Notes: generated from the sequence alone by a model not told the origin. 64,000 nt of DNA from Chloroflexota bacterium (GCA_021323855.1 JAJPKE010000015.1:302093-366092); one strand, 5' to 3'; counted from the first letter of the stretch, positions 1 to 8,834 are shown. Program-made: numbers and translations.

Positions 1-231
1 CTATCAGAAATCTGATACCCCACCTGCATGTGATATGGTATACTAGCCGCAGCGAGTGGTTCGCCGTGCGATTGTGCCAGGTGTAACAGCGAGAACATCG
101 GCCTGGACAACGGCGTGATTGCGATTTGGCGGCCAAACGCAAGGTGTTATTTCCCTACGTAGACAGTAGATAGTGGCACCATCTACGAAACGTTTTTCCT
201 CTCAATCCTCGTTTTAGGAGGTCGGGGGCCG
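1..231. other. Non-coding start of window
   Basis: No gene is supported here. Positions 1-18 form a small imperfect dyad (CTATCAG-AAAT-CTGATAC). TATACT at 39-44 could be a -10 element but has no good -35. A short hairpin (GTAGAT ... ATCTAC, 166-186) is followed after seven bases by TTTTT and may be a weak terminator. Confidence 0.3.
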
Positions 232-297
232 ATGTCAACATTGCTTCTGGTTAGAACAGCAGGAACCAACGGCACAGCGCTGACCAGCGTGCGCTAG
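232..297 (+). CDS. Possible 21-residue small ORF ahead of the HTH gene
   Basis: An ATG at 232 follows a near-perfect Shine-Dalgarno (TTAGGAGGT at about 214-222) by nine bases and opens a 21-codon frame ending TAG at 295-297. The product is short, begins MSTLLLVRTAG and has no recognisable domain. The stop lies in a palindrome (GCGCTAGCGC). The ribosome-binding site is better than that of most full genes here, which is the main reason to list it. It could be a leader peptide for the gene at 456 or a chance frame. Confidence 0.3.
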   Translation: MSTLLLVRTAGTNGTALTSVR

Positions 298-455
298 CGC
301 TTGTGCGCCTGCAACCACTGGACTACGTCCATCTCTAAATGCGCACGTCCGGGGGCGTATTGCGCCCACTTTACGCGGATTCGTTCTGCGTCCGGGCTGG
401 CTGGAGATGGGTGCCTCTACTTGTTCTTGATGTTTCACCAGGAGATGGATACGAC

Positions 456-1067
456 ATGGCCACCGATGGCACGCCGGAACCGGCGGCGAAGCGGTGCGGC
501 GAAGCGATAGCCCGATTGCGCACACTCCGGCGCTGGTCACGGGCACAACTGGTTATCCGGTTGTACGACGAGCTTGCACCAGACGACCCCAACTATAACA
601 GCATCAGCGAAACCTGGCTTGCGCGCCTGGAAAATGGCCGTATGGTCAAAGTGCCCCGCCAGACCGTCGAGGCGCTCTGCCGTGCCCTCCGCTGCACGCC
701 GCAGGAACGCGCAACCGTGCTGCTGCACGCCGACCGCAGCGTCCTTGCCGAGCATGAGGGCACGCCGGACGCCACCGCCGAGGCGCTTACCTATGTCATG
801 GATCGCCTCTACCACGAAGCCTACGAAGTCTTCGCCACGGTGATCGGCGAGCGACCCTCCACGGCGCTCGATGAGACGGAGCTACTGGAAGTGACGGCAA
901 CGGCGCTCGACCTGCTGGTTGCCCGGCAACGCAAACAGCAGTTGCAGGCGGCTAACGGACGTGCCACTCCGCCGCTGCGCCCATCCCTTCCGCCGCGCGA
1001 CAGCCGGCTCACGCTCGTCCCCGCGCGAACCGCGCAGGAACGCCAGACCAGCAAAACCGGCGCATGA
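456..1067 (+). CDS. XRE-like helix-turn-helix protein, 203 aa
   Basis: The N-terminal 90 residues look like a Cro/C1-type DNA-binding domain with an extended loop: GEAIARLRTLRRWSRAQLV, then SETWLARLENGR, then a helix containing TVEALCRALRCTP. The rest is helical with a Pro/Arg-rich tail and no recognised effector domain. An upstream in-frame ATG at 339 exists, but the ATG at 456 has GGAG 11 bases before it and starts where the domain would, so it is preferred. The role is probably transcriptional regulation; the target is unknown. It precedes the GNAT cluster by 86 bp. Confidence 0.6.
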   Translation: MATDGTPEPAAKRCGEAIARLRTLRRWSRAQLVIRLYDELAPDDPNYNSISETWLARLENGRMVKVPRQTVEALCRALRCTPQERATVLLHADRSVLAEHEGTPDATAEALTYVMDRLYHEAYEVFATVIGERPSTALDETELLEVTATALDLLVARQRKQQLQAANGRATPPLRPSLPPRDSRLTLVPARTAQERQTSKTGA

Positions 1068-1153
1068 ACGATCATGAACGACCATGAGCGGGCGCCGGAA
1101 CACTGAAGCTGATACAGAACGATAGATGATAGACAGAACAGGAATAGATTGGT

Positions 1154-2134
1154 ATGCCAACCGCACTCGAACAACGTTTCACCGTGCGCCCGCCGGTGGA
1201 TGAGGATATTCGCGCCATCATTGAACTGGTGATGGCGCTGGACCTGCTGCATTACGGCGTCGCTGATGAATACGCGCCTGACGACATCCGCGACGACTGG
1301 AGCCATCTCAACCGTGAGACGGACGCCTGGGCGGTCGTTGCGCCGGATGGGCAACTCGCCGCTTACGCGACCGTCACCGATCATGGTTTCGGGCGCATCG
1401 AGGCCGATGGCTATGTCCATCCCAATTTCCAGGGGCAGGGCATCGGCACGGAACTGGTGCGCCTGATGGAGACGCGCGCCCGCGACTTCATTCCCAGCGC
1501 GCCGGAACACGCCCGCGTCGTTCTTACCAACTCCGTGTTGCAGTCGGATATCCCAGCGCAACGCATCATGGAGGACGCGGGTTTTGGGCTGGCGCGCGCT
1601 TTCTGGCGCATGGCGATTGACCTGGCGGATGCGCCTCCCGCGCCGCAATGGCCTGACGGCGTCACACTGCGCACATTCATCCCAGGGCAAGATGATCGCG
1701 CTGTCTTCGATGCTGTCGAGGAGGCGTTCAAAGACCATTGGGATCATGTGCCCCATGAGTTCGATGAATGGATGGAGCGCACGAAGCGCGAGAGCTTCGA
1801 TCCCACGCTCTGGTTCCTGGCGATGGATGGCGCGGAGATTGCCGGTGTCACACTCTGTCGTCTGCGTCCGGATGAAAGCGCCTGGATCAATACCGTCGCG
1901 GTGCGGCGTTCGTGGCGCAAGCGCGGGCTGGGGCTGGCGTTGCTACACCATGCCTTCGCGGAGTTTTACCGGCGCGGCATCCAACATGCGGCGCTGGGGG
2001 TGGACGCGCAAAGCCTGACGGGCGCAACCCGGCTCTATGAACGCGCCGGTATGCACGTCTCGTTGCGTATCGCCACCTATCAAAAGGAGCTGCGCCCCGG
2101 CGTGGACCTCAGCACCCAAACACTGCACGAGTAA
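1154..2134 (+). CDS. Tandem GNAT acetyltransferase, 326 aa
   Basis: Two GNAT folds lie in one chain, at roughly residues 7-155 and 170-320. Each keeps an acetyl-CoA pyrophosphate-binding motif: QGQGIG near residue 94 and RKRGLG near residue 256. Both halves end with the usual late-strand pattern (RIMEDAGF, RLYERAGM). Double-GNAT architecture is known from mycothiol synthase and related enzymes, but the substrate cannot be inferred. It is closely similar to the next gene, especially in the second half (FDPTLWFLAMDGAEIAG, LALLHHAFAEFYRRG), so the two are tandem duplicates. Confidence 0.8.
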   Translation: MPTALEQRFTVRPPVDEDIRAIIELVMALDLLHYGVADEYAPDDIRDDWSHLNRETDAWAVVAPDGQLAAYATVTDHGFGRIEADGYVHPNFQGQGIGTELVRLMETRARDFIPSAPEHARVVLTNSVLQSDIPAQRIMEDAGFGLARAFWRMAIDLADAPPAPQWPDGVTLRTFIPGQDDRAVFDAVEEAFKDHWDHVPHEFDEWMERTKRESFDPTLWFLAMDGAEIAGVTLCRLRPDESAWINTVAVRRSWRKRGLGLALLHHAFAEFYRRGIQHAALGVDAQSLTGATRLYERAGMHVSLRIATYQKELRPGVDLSTQTLHE

Positions 2135-2164
2135 CGTAAGAGAGGCGATTGGCTGGCGAGGAAA

Positions 2165-2348
2165 GACCTCACCCCCGGCCCCTCTCCCGCGAGGAGAGGG
2201 GAGAACGGGTGCTGGTACTCAAGCGGGCGCAGGCGATACTCTCCTGTTTCTAGCTTGCATTCGCGGGCCACCCATGCGTGCAGGTTCACTTGCATGTCTC
2301 CTCTGGCTCCCCTCTCCCGCGCACGGGGGAGGGGTTGGGGGTGGGGGC
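2165..2348. repeat. Two family-A GC-rich palindromes
   Basis: The first copy (about 2165-2206) reads CCTCACCCCCGGCCCC, then CTCTCCCGCGAGGAGAG. The second (about 2305-2348) is the reverse-oriented variant, CCCTCTCCCGCGCACGGGGGAGGGG followed by a G-rich end. They fill the gap between the first two GNAT genes. The family recurs throughout the window. Confidence 0.8.
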
Positions 2349-2377
2349 TATATTCTCATAGAAAGTGATCTTCTCCC

Positions 2378-3376
2378 ATGACTACAACGCTGCCGCAAGG
2401 CTACGCGATACGGCGGCCAACACTGGACGACATTTCGGTGCTGACTGATCTTGCCGTCACCAACAATCTCGTCACGCTTGGCGAGCAAGATATCGTCGAG
2501 GAAGATATCCGCTCCGAGTTACAGACCACCGACCTGGAGCGCGACGCTTGGCTCGTATTGGCGCCGGATGGGCGTATCGTCGCCTATGCCCTGCTATATT
2601 CGAACGATCTCGGCAAGTTCTTTGGCGAGATTACTGTGCATCCAGATGTCCGGCGGCGCGGCCTGGGAACGCATCTCCGCGAACTGATCGAGGCGCGCGC
2701 CAACGAGCGCAGCGGCGAAGTCGCGCCGGATGCGCGTATTACGCTGAATGGCGGCATCTACCACGGCGACGAAGCCAGCCAACGTTTTGTCGAGCGCGCT
2801 GGCATGACGCACATCCGCAGCTTCTTGCGTATGGAGATTGACCTGACGGAGCCGCCGCCTGCGCCCAAGTGGCCGGCTGGCCTCGAACCGCATACGTTCG
2901 TCGCTGGCCAGGAACGCGCCGTCTATGAGGCAGACGACGAAGCGTTTCAAGATCACTGGGGCCACGCGCAACGGCCCTATGATGAATGGCTCAAATGGAG
3001 CGTGCAGCGGGCGGACTTCGACCCGACGCTCTGGTTCCTGGCGATGGACGGCGCAGAGATTGCCGGCGCTGCGCTCTGCTGGTTCACGCCGGACCTCGGT
3101 GAAAACGGCATGGGCTGGGTCGGGCAGCTCTGGGTACGGCGTCCGTGGCGCAAGCGCGGGCTAGGGCTGGCGTTGCTGCATCATGCCTTCGCGGAGTTCT
3201 ACCGGCGCGGCGTCGGGCGCGTGGCGCTGGGGGTGGATTCCCAGAACCTCACGGGCGCGACCAGGCTCTACGAGCGCGCCGGGATGACGGCTCGCCACCA
3301 ATGGGATTCGTACCAGAAAGAGTTGCGTCCTGGCGTCGAATATACGACGACGGCGCTTGACGGGGAACAGGCATGA
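2378..3376 (+). CDS. Tandem GNAT acetyltransferase, paralogue of upstream gene, 332 aa
   Basis: Same two-domain layout as the gene at 1154, with RRRGLG near residue 92 and RKRGLG near residue 257. The C-terminal domain is almost the same as that of the neighbour over long stretches, which indicates a fairly recent tandem duplication; the N-terminal halves have diverged more, as expected if substrate choice differs. The stop overlaps the start of the next GNAT gene (ATGA at 3373-3376), so the two are translationally coupled. Substrate unknown. Confidence 0.8.
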   Translation: MTTTLPQGYAIRRPTLDDISVLTDLAVTNNLVTLGEQDIVEEDIRSELQTTDLERDAWLVLAPDGRIVAYALLYSNDLGKFFGEITVHPDVRRRGLGTHLRELIEARANERSGEVAPDARITLNGGIYHGDEASQRFVERAGMTHIRSFLRMEIDLTEPPPAPKWPAGLEPHTFVAGQERAVYEADDEAFQDHWGHAQRPYDEWLKWSVQRADFDPTLWFLAMDGAEIAGAALCWFTPDLGENGMGWVGQLWVRRPWRKRGLGLALLHHAFAEFYRRGVGRVALGVDSQNLTGATRLYERAGMTARHQWDSYQKELRPGVEYTTTALDGEQA

Positions 3377-4296
3377 GTGGAAATACGCCGTGGGGGATGC
3401 GCCCGCCTGCCGGTGATGCTGATTATCAGCGCATCGTCGCGCTCGTCTGGGCGTACCCAACAGAGAATCTGCACGTCTGCGATCTGCCCTATCGTCTCTG
3501 TAGCCCGGGCGCGCGTTCGGCGGAGGATGCGCGCCTCTGGGAAGATGAGAACGGCGATTTGCTGGCGTTTGCCATCGTGCAGCATACGTCCTTTGGCACA
3601 CTGGACTATTTCATCCGGCCTGATGCGCGCAATCAGGGGATAGAGGTGGCGATGATCGCATGGGCGACGCCACGCTTCCAGCACTGGACCACCGCCGCCG
3701 GGCGCGATCTCTCGTGGTGGATAGATAGTCGCACGGATCAGCCGGACCGGCTGGCGCTGGCCGCGCAGTGTGGTTTCGCACGCGACAACTGGCATACCGT
3801 CCATATGCTGCGCCCGCTCGATCAGCCGATTCCCGAACCGCAGTTGCCGGTAGGTTTTACCATACGTCCGCTGGCCGGAGAGGCTGAGGTGGAGGCGATG
3901 GTGGCGCTGCATCGCGCGGCGTTCGATACGGAGAATATGACGGTCGCCTGGCGGCGCGCGACGCTGGCAATGCCGCAGTACGACCCGGCGCATGATCTAG
4001 TAGTCGAGGCGCCGGATGGGCGGCTGGCGGCGTTCTGCCTCTGCTGGCGTTGCCCCGCGACCGGCGAGGCACAAGTTGAGCCGATGGGCGCGCATCCCGA
4101 TTTCCAGCGGCTGGGTTTGGGGCGTGCGCTGCTCGATGAGCAGTTTCGCCGTCTGCGTGCGGCTGGCGTAACCAATGCCGTCGTTGAAACCTACAGCGTA
4201 TTTGAGAGTGCCATCGCGCTGTATGCGTCCGTTGGCTTTCGTGTGGTGCAGACCATCGAGAAATACGCCAAAGACTTCGCGTCAAGTGCGCAATAG
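3373..4296 (+). CDS. Third tandem GNAT acetyltransferase, 307 aa
   Basis: A more distant double-GNAT protein. The C-terminal domain has a clear acetyl-CoA motif (QRLGLGRALL, near residue 246) and the ending SVGFRVV. The N-terminal domain is degenerate at the equivalent site (ARNQGIEV) and may only help in dimerisation or substrate binding. It starts inside the stop codon of the preceding gene, so these acetyltransferases probably form one transcript and are made together. Substrate unknown. Confidence 0.75.
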   Translation: MSGNTPWGMRPPAGDADYQRIVALVWAYPTENLHVCDLPYRLCSPGARSAEDARLWEDENGDLLAFAIVQHTSFGTLDYFIRPDARNQGIEVAMIAWATPRFQHWTTAAGRDLSWWIDSRTDQPDRLALAAQCGFARDNWHTVHMLRPLDQPIPEPQLPVGFTIRPLAGEAEVEAMVALHRAAFDTENMTVAWRRATLAMPQYDPAHDLVVEAPDGRLAAFCLCWRCPATGEAQVEPMGAHPDFQRLGLGRALLDEQFRRLRAAGVTNAVVETYSVFESAIALYASVGFRVVQTIEKYAKDFASSAQ

Positions 4297-4333
4297 AACG
4301 ACAACTATTTTCTCACCAAAGGAGGGTAGCAAC

Positions 4334-4399
4334 GTGTTAACCATCGTCACACCACCGACTAATTTCCTACTGTTGCGGCGGCTGAGGTCGCCTATGTGA
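4334..4399 (+). CDS. Putative 21-residue regulatory leader peptide with RLR motif
   Basis: A GTG at 4334 follows AAAGGAGGG by seven bases, one of the best ribosome sites in the window, and opens a 21-residue frame ending TGA at 4397-4399, 21 bases before the MFS start. The C-terminus reads FLLLRRLRSPM. An Arg-Leu-Arg motif near the end of a short leader is the known arrest motif of some macrolide-responsive erm leaders such as ErmDL. TCGCC (4388-4392), just after the RLR codons, can pair with GGCGA (4403-4407), part of the MFS Shine-Dalgarno. A stalled ribosome would cover the first arm and free the second. The regulatory role is inference. Confidence 0.5.
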   Translation: MLTIVTPPTNFLLLRRLRSPM

Positions 4400-4409
4400 T
4401 GTGGCGAGG
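4388..4409 (+). promoter_or_regulatory. Hairpin able to mask the MFS ribosome-binding site
   Basis: TCGCC (4388-4392) and GGCGA (4403-4407) form a 5-bp stem with a 10-base loop. The right arm lies in the MFS Shine-Dalgarno GGCGAGG (4403-4409), 11 bases before the GTG start. The left arm is inside the last codons of the leader ORF. The stem is short, so the effect may be modest. Confidence 0.4.
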
Positions 4410-4420
4410 TTTTATCCCAC

Positions 4421-5728
4421 GTGAAGCATAAATTTACGCTTACCTCCTATCGCTTGTTCCTGGCGATGTCGGTCGTCGGCGTCTTTGCGGAGACGATGGA
4501 CTTCACTATCGCTGTGATCTACCGAGTGCAGGTGGCGCATCTCAACGCGCTCCAACTGGTGCTGGTCGGCACGACGCTGGAGTGTTCGATCTTTGCTTTT
4601 CAGCTTCCTACCGGCGTGATTGCTGATGTCTTCAACCGGCGTTCGGCCATCATCATTGGCATTCTGATTTCCGGCGCTGCCTTCATCGTAGAAGGCTTCT
4701 TTCCGCTCTTTCCGGTGATCCTGCTGGCGCAGGCGCTCTGGGGGCTGGGCTACACCTTCACCTCTGGCGCCGTGGAAGCGTGGATTGCTGGTGAGGTTGG
4801 CGAGGAACGCATCGGCGCGACATTTCTGCGCGGCGAACAGGTCGGCCTCTTCGGCGCGCTCGGCGGCACAGCGCTGGGTGTCGTGCTGGCGAGCATCCGC
4901 CTGAATGTTCCGCTGGTGACGGCGGGTGCGCTGACGATGGCGCTGGGCGTGGCGCTCTTCTTCTTGATGCACGAACGCACAGACCTGCGTGCGCCAAAGT
5001 CCGAACGTACCACCTGGCAGCAGATGGGCGATACGCTCAAAAGCGGCGTGCGGCTGATTCGCCTGCGTCCGGTACTGCTGACTATCCTGGGCGTTGGCCT
5101 GTTCCTCGGCCTCTACAGTGAGGGGTATGACCGGCTCTGGGCGGCGCATTTCCTGAAAGACCTGTTGGTGCCGCCGTTTGGTGGATTCAGCTATGTGACG
5201 TGGTTTGGCATCATGAATGTCAGTGCGATTCTGCTGAGCCTGGGCGCCGTCGAACTGACGATCCGGCGGATAGACATGCGCAGCCATCTGACGGTTGCGC
5301 GCATGCTCTTTGTAATGATCGCGCTGCTGACGCTAAGCCTGATCGGCTTCGGCATCGCTGGCAGCTTTGCGATTGCGTTGCTGCTCTTCGTGCTGATTGC
5401 CGTGCTGCGCAAGGTCATCGAGCCACTTTACACCTCCTGGCTGGCGCAGCACGCGGATCCCAAGATTCGCGCAACGGTCATCTCGTTCAGCGGCCAGCTC
5501 GATGCTTTTGGGCAGATCATTGGCGGGCCGCCGCTCGGTGCGCTCGGCATCGCGCGTGGCATCCGCGTGGCGCTGGTTGTCAGCGGCGCTCTCCTCACAC
5601 CGGCGCTGGCGCTGCTGGCGCGCACGCTGCGGCCACGCCCCGGCGAACCCGAACGCGAGCCGGAAGTGGACGGCGACTTGGTGGCTAGCGAAAGCATGGA
5701 TGCACTGGCAGTTTTGCCAGCCGAATAG
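4421..5728 (+). CDS. MFS efflux-type transporter, 435 aa
   Basis: About twelve hydrophobic segments, with a motif-A-like loop after TM2 (GVIADVFNRRSA) and a short charged central loop near residues 185-205. This fits a 12-helix major facilitator of the drug:H+ antiporter type. Start is GTG at 4421 with GGCGAGG 11 bases upstream. The last 35 residues are acidic and cytoplasmic. The putative leader ORF just upstream suggests antibiotic-responsive translation, so a macrolide or other ribosome-targeting drug is a possible substrate, but no residue in the protein proves this. Confidence 0.8.
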   Translation: MKHKFTLTSYRLFLAMSVVGVFAETMDFTIAVIYRVQVAHLNALQLVLVGTTLECSIFAFQLPTGVIADVFNRRSAIIIGILISGAAFIVEGFFPLFPVILLAQALWGLGYTFTSGAVEAWIAGEVGEERIGATFLRGEQVGLFGALGGTALGVVLASIRLNVPLVTAGALTMALGVALFFLMHERTDLRAPKSERTTWQQMGDTLKSGVRLIRLRPVLLTILGVGLFLGLYSEGYDRLWAAHFLKDLLVPPFGGFSYVTWFGIMNVSAILLSLGAVELTIRRIDMRSHLTVARMLFVMIALLTLSLIGFGIAGSFAIALLLFVLIAVLRKVIEPLYTSWLAQHADPKIRATVISFSGQLDAFGQIIGGPPLGALGIARGIRVALVVSGALLTPALALLARTLRPRPGEPEREPEVDGDLVASESMDALAVLPAE

Positions 5729-5740
5729 CCTGCTGTGGGG

Positions 5741-5770
5741 CTGGCGCGTGGGCATACATCCACGCGCCAG
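5741..5770 (+). terminator. Hairpin terminator after MFS gene
   Basis: An 11-bp perfect stem, CTGGCGCGTGG / CCACGCGCCAG, with an 8-base loop, starts 13 bases after the MFS stop. The following sequence (TTCTCGTGTTGTCTT) is T-rich but not a clean run. Confidence 0.6.
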
Positions 5771-5803
5771 TTCTCGTGTTGTCTTCGGCCAGTACTATCC
5801 CCG

Positions 5804-5832
5804 TTGGCCGGTACATCGCTATCCCCTACAAT
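5804..5832 (+). promoter_or_regulatory. Sigma-70-type promoter of the lipoprotein gene
   Basis: TTGGCC (5804-5809), a 17-bp spacer, and TACAAT (5827-5832). It lies between the MFS terminator and the ribosome site at 5878, giving an expected leader of about 50 bases. Confidence 0.65.
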
Positions 5833-5891
5833 GGGATGCGGTAGCGAGAGCCGTGAGAGATGGCAGCGAGAGAGCTGAGGAGACGAGCGAG

Positions 5892-6959
5892 ATGATGCGC
5901 CAGCGATGGATATCCTGGATGGAGCGGCGGCAGTGGGCGACATGCGTATGGAGCGTGGCGGCGTTGTGCCTGGTGATGGCGGTGTTTGCGTCGCTGCTGG
6001 CCGGCTGCGCTGGCGGCGCAATCACTGGCGATGCGCCGCTGCTTCCGGTGCTGAGGCTGCCGCCACAACTGGCTGGCTATCATGTCTATGTCAGTGATGT
6101 GTCAACTGGCGATGTGGCCGAGTTGGGTGTCTTCACCACCCATGTCTCAAAGAGCGTGCATGGCCTGGGTCTCTCTGCCGACGGTAAGACGCTCTATGTC
6201 ACCGATGTCTACGGCAACAATCTGGATGCCTTCGCCAGCAATACTCTGCGCAGTGTTGCCCATTCCGTCCCCGTTGGTGTGTATCCGGTACACATGGTCA
6301 ACACGCTCGATGGGCGCACACTCTTCGTGACGAATTACGAGGCCACCTCGATTTCCGTGATAGACACGACAACCTGGAAGCATGTCAAAGACATCAGCGT
6401 GCCAGCCAAACCACATGGCATTGTCCTTTCGCCGGATGGCCGCTATGTCTATGCCGCCTGTTCTGGCGCCCATGCTATCGCCGTGATTGATGTGCAAAGT
6501 GAAACGCTCGTCACCACCATCCAGACGCCTGCCCTCTCAGACCCCTTTGGCATGGCGATCAGTGCGGACGGCCACTATGTCTACGCCAGCGACAATATCA
6601 CGGACCGCCTCCTGGTGATTGATGCGCGCAGCAACACCTATCTGGGTGCGGTGCGGATTGGCGACCGCCCGGCGCTAATTGCGCGTTCGCCCGATGGCAA
6701 GCGGCTCTACGTTGCCAATGGCGCGTCACATAATGTCAGCATTCTCGACATTAGCAGTGATCCCGCGCATCCCACAGTGATTGCGACGGTGCAGGTAGAA
6801 GGCTACCCACATGGGTTGGCGGTGACCCCAGATGGGCGCTATGTGGTGACGGCCAACACGCTTAGCCACAATCTTTCACTGATTGATACCACCACCAACC
6901 AGAATGTCGCCACGATTGCCGCTGAAGAATACCCCAATGATGTGCTGATTACCGCCTGA
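5892..6959 (+). CDS. YVTN/YncE-like beta-propeller lipoprotein, 355 aa
   Basis: The N-terminus has a positive segment, a hydrophobic stretch and a lipobox LLAGC with the lipidated cysteine at about residue 39, so it should be anchored on the outer face of the membrane. The rest is a run of roughly seven blades with the pattern (S/T)xDGxxxYVxN and xxxSVIDTxT, typical of YVTN/YncE-type propellers. Such proteins bind partners or ligands; no enzymatic residues are evident. The start is the ATG at 5892, nine bases after AGGAG; the longer upstream frame overlaps the MFS gene and lacks a signal sequence. Confidence 0.75.
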   Translation: MMRQRWISWMERRQWATCVWSVAALCLVMAVFASLLAGCAGGAITGDAPLLPVLRLPPQLAGYHVYVSDVSTGDVAELGVFTTHVSKSVHGLGLSADGKTLYVTDVYGNNLDAFASNTLRSVAHSVPVGVYPVHMVNTLDGRTLFVTNYEATSISVIDTTTWKHVKDISVPAKPHGIVLSPDGRYVYAACSGAHAIAVIDVQSETLVTTIQTPALSDPFGMAISADGHYVYASDNITDRLLVIDARSNTYLGAVRIGDRPALIARSPDGKRLYVANGASHNVSILDISSDPAHPTVIATVQVEGYPHGLAVTPDGRYVVTANTLSHNLSLIDTTTNQNVATIAAEEYPNDVLITA

Positions 6960-6978
6960 TATGAGCAGCCGCTTTACG

Positions 6979-7021
6979 GGTTCCCCTCTCCTCGCGGGAG
7001 AGGGGGTCAGGGGGTGAGGTC
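6979..7021. repeat. Family-A palindrome
   Basis: Reverse-oriented copy (CCCCTCTCCTCGCGGGAGAGG, then a G-rich end and GTGAGGTC) between the convergent propeller and PKD genes. Its hairpin may serve as a terminator for both. Confidence 0.8.
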
Positions 7022-7024
7022 TTC

Positions 7025-8620
7025 TTACTCGCGCTCGTGGGAGCGAGGGCCGTATGGCGGCTGCTGGCGTGGTGGCGTGCGCGTATCGCGTGGGCGCGAG
7101 CCGGAGACTTGCGACGGCCCACGCGAATGATGTGGCTGACCGTGGCCGGCATTGCTACTGCTGCCACTGCTGCCACTGCCGCCGCTACTACTGCCACGCC
7201 GCCCATAGCCATTAGGGGGTGGATAGCCGTCTCCGTTGTTTGGGCGGGTGGGACGTGGCCCTTGCGGATACTGCTGACCACGCGGTCCCTGATGCGCGCC
7301 GTAGTTGCCATAACTGCCATAATTCCCGTAGTTGCCGCTGTTGCGCTGCGGTGGGCGGCCAGGAGTGGAATTAGCGGGGCGCCGTGACGAGCCGGCGGTC
7401 GCGCGGCGATACGCCAGGCTGCTGCGCAACTGCCGCTGGCGCGCGAAATACAGGTACGCGCCGCCGGCCAGGATAGCGAGCAGCGCCACGATGCCCAGGT
7501 ACAGCAGCGGCGAGGGTCCGCCGCTCGCGCTAGTCACCGCAATGACGGTAATCAGGAGAGTTTGCGTCCCCGGTATGCCGCGCTGGTCAACCGCCTGCAC
7601 GGTGACGGTGAACTTGCCGGCGCGTGGGAAGGTATGCGTGATCGTCGGTGTTTGCGTCGTCACCACTGGCGAGCCATCGCCGAAGTTCCAGATGTATTGG
7701 ACAATCTGGTCATTGGGGATATTGCTGGGCGCTGAAGATTGCGAAGCGTCGAAGGTCACAGTGCCGCCGGTGCCGATGGTCGTCAGGCTGGCGGAGACGG
7801 CGACGGTCGGCAACTGGCTGACGATATGTATCTTCACCGAGGCGAAACTGCGCGCGCCACGATCATCAGTGACGACCAGCCCTACGATGCCGGTGCTACC
7901 ATCCGCATACTGATAGCCAATTTGGTGCGTGACATGCGGGCCTGTCGCTGTTGAGCCATCGTTGAAGTTCCAGAGATACGTCAACGGGCCGCCATCCTGA
8001 GAATGTGATCCGCTGGCGTCAAAGGTAATCGAGCCGCCGGGCACAACATAGGTCGTACTGGCGGTTACTGTAGCGACAGGCAGATTGGTAAACGGCTGCG
8101 CAACCACATGAATGGCGGCGCTGTCGAAGTCTTGCCATTGCCCTCCGTCGAATATCTGCGCATGAACGTTGTACGTTCCTGGCTTCGTATAGGTGTGCGT
8201 GGGCGAGATGTCGTTGCTCTGTGTGCCGTCGCCAAAGGTCCAGAGCCACTTCAGGCTTGTCTTCGCGGGCGGCGAGATCATATTGCTAAAGTCTTCACTG
8301 AAGGTGATGGGCTGCCCGACTACATAATTCAGGAGAAAGATGCCTTGTGGCTGGTCGGCGGGAGACGTTTTTGTCAGCGGGTAGAGCAGCGCCGGTCCAT
8401 TCCCAGCGTACATCGTCGGCACATTGCCAATGCCACAGGCGAGAGCCACACTCTGTGGCGAGAAGGTGGCGAGCGGGAAGAGTGCGCCTGCGCAGGCAGC
8501 GCCGCCGAGCAGCAGCGCAACGACGACGAAACGTGCGTGCCGGAGCCGTTTTTTCATGGCAACTTGAGAAAGACGGAGAAAATGGAGTACGTGCCTTAGC
8601 CGATACACCTGCTCACCCAT
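7025..8620 (-). CDS. Membrane-anchored PKD-domain protein, 531 aa
   Basis: After a signal-type N-terminus (basic MKKRLRHAR then a hydrophobic segment, residues 22-50) come three PKD-like domains marked by WTFGDG, WNFNDG and WNFGDG with HTYxxPGxYxV-type endings, roughly residues 95-375. A transmembrane helix follows (about 378-398), then a basic, low-complexity Gly/Ser/Asn/Pro/Arg-rich tail to the C-terminus. PKD domains mediate extracellular protein or polysaccharide contact. Start at 8620 is supported by GAGAGAGG eight bases upstream; M22 is the alternative. It is transcribed divergently from the M23 peptidase gene, so a cell-surface role is likely. Confidence 0.75.
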   Translation of the reverse strand: MGEQVYRLRHVLHFLRLSQVAMKKRLRHARFVVVALLLGGAACAGALFPLATFSPQSVALACGIGNVPTMYAGNGPALLYPLTKTSPADQPQGIFLLNYVVGQPITFSEDFSNMISPPAKTSLKWLWTFGDGTQSNDISPTHTYTKPGTYNVHAQIFDGGQWQDFDSAAIHVVAQPFTNLPVATVTASTTYVVPGGSITFDASGSHSQDGGPLTYLWNFNDGSTATGPHVTHQIGYQYADGSTGIVGLVVTDDRGARSFASVKIHIVSQLPTVAVSASLTTIGTGGTVTFDASQSSAPSNIPNDQIVQYIWNFGDGSPVVTTQTPTITHTFPRAGKFTVTVQAVDQRGIPGTQTLLITVIAVTSASGGPSPLLYLGIVALLAILAGGAYLYFARQRQLRSSLAYRRATAGSSRRPANSTPGRPPQRNSGNYGNYGSYGNYGAHQGPRGQQYPQGPRPTRPNNGDGYPPPNGYGRRGSSSGGSGSSGSSSNAGHGQPHHSRGPSQVSGSRPRDTRTPPRQQPPYGPRSHERE

Positions 8621-8690
8621 CAGCGAAATCCTCTCTCGCTACTCTGCTTCCCCCATCCCGTTTCCAGTGCTTTGCGTTCAGCCACCGCTC

Positions 8691-8719
8691 ATTATTGCAA
8701 AAGATGGTCATCCTGTCGA
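8691..8719 (-). promoter_or_regulatory. Promoter of the PKD-protein gene
   Basis: On the minus strand: TCGACA, 17-bp spacer, AATAAT. The predicted start lies about 65 bases upstream of the PKD gene start codon. Confidence 0.55.
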
Positions 8720-8834
8720 GGACATAGGTACTATGCTCCCCAGCGAAGGGAGCGTGGGTCTGTCTGTTGAGTAGCGAGTTGGTAGAGTGATGGTTGAGTG
8801 AGCGGTATTTTGGTCCTGTTTGGCGCGAAAAGCG

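Noticed and set aside
5397..5891. Long upstream extension of the beta-propeller lipoprotein frame
   Set aside because: It overlaps the MFS gene, while ATG 5892 has a good ribosome site, a promoter upstream and begins a proper lipoprotein signal.
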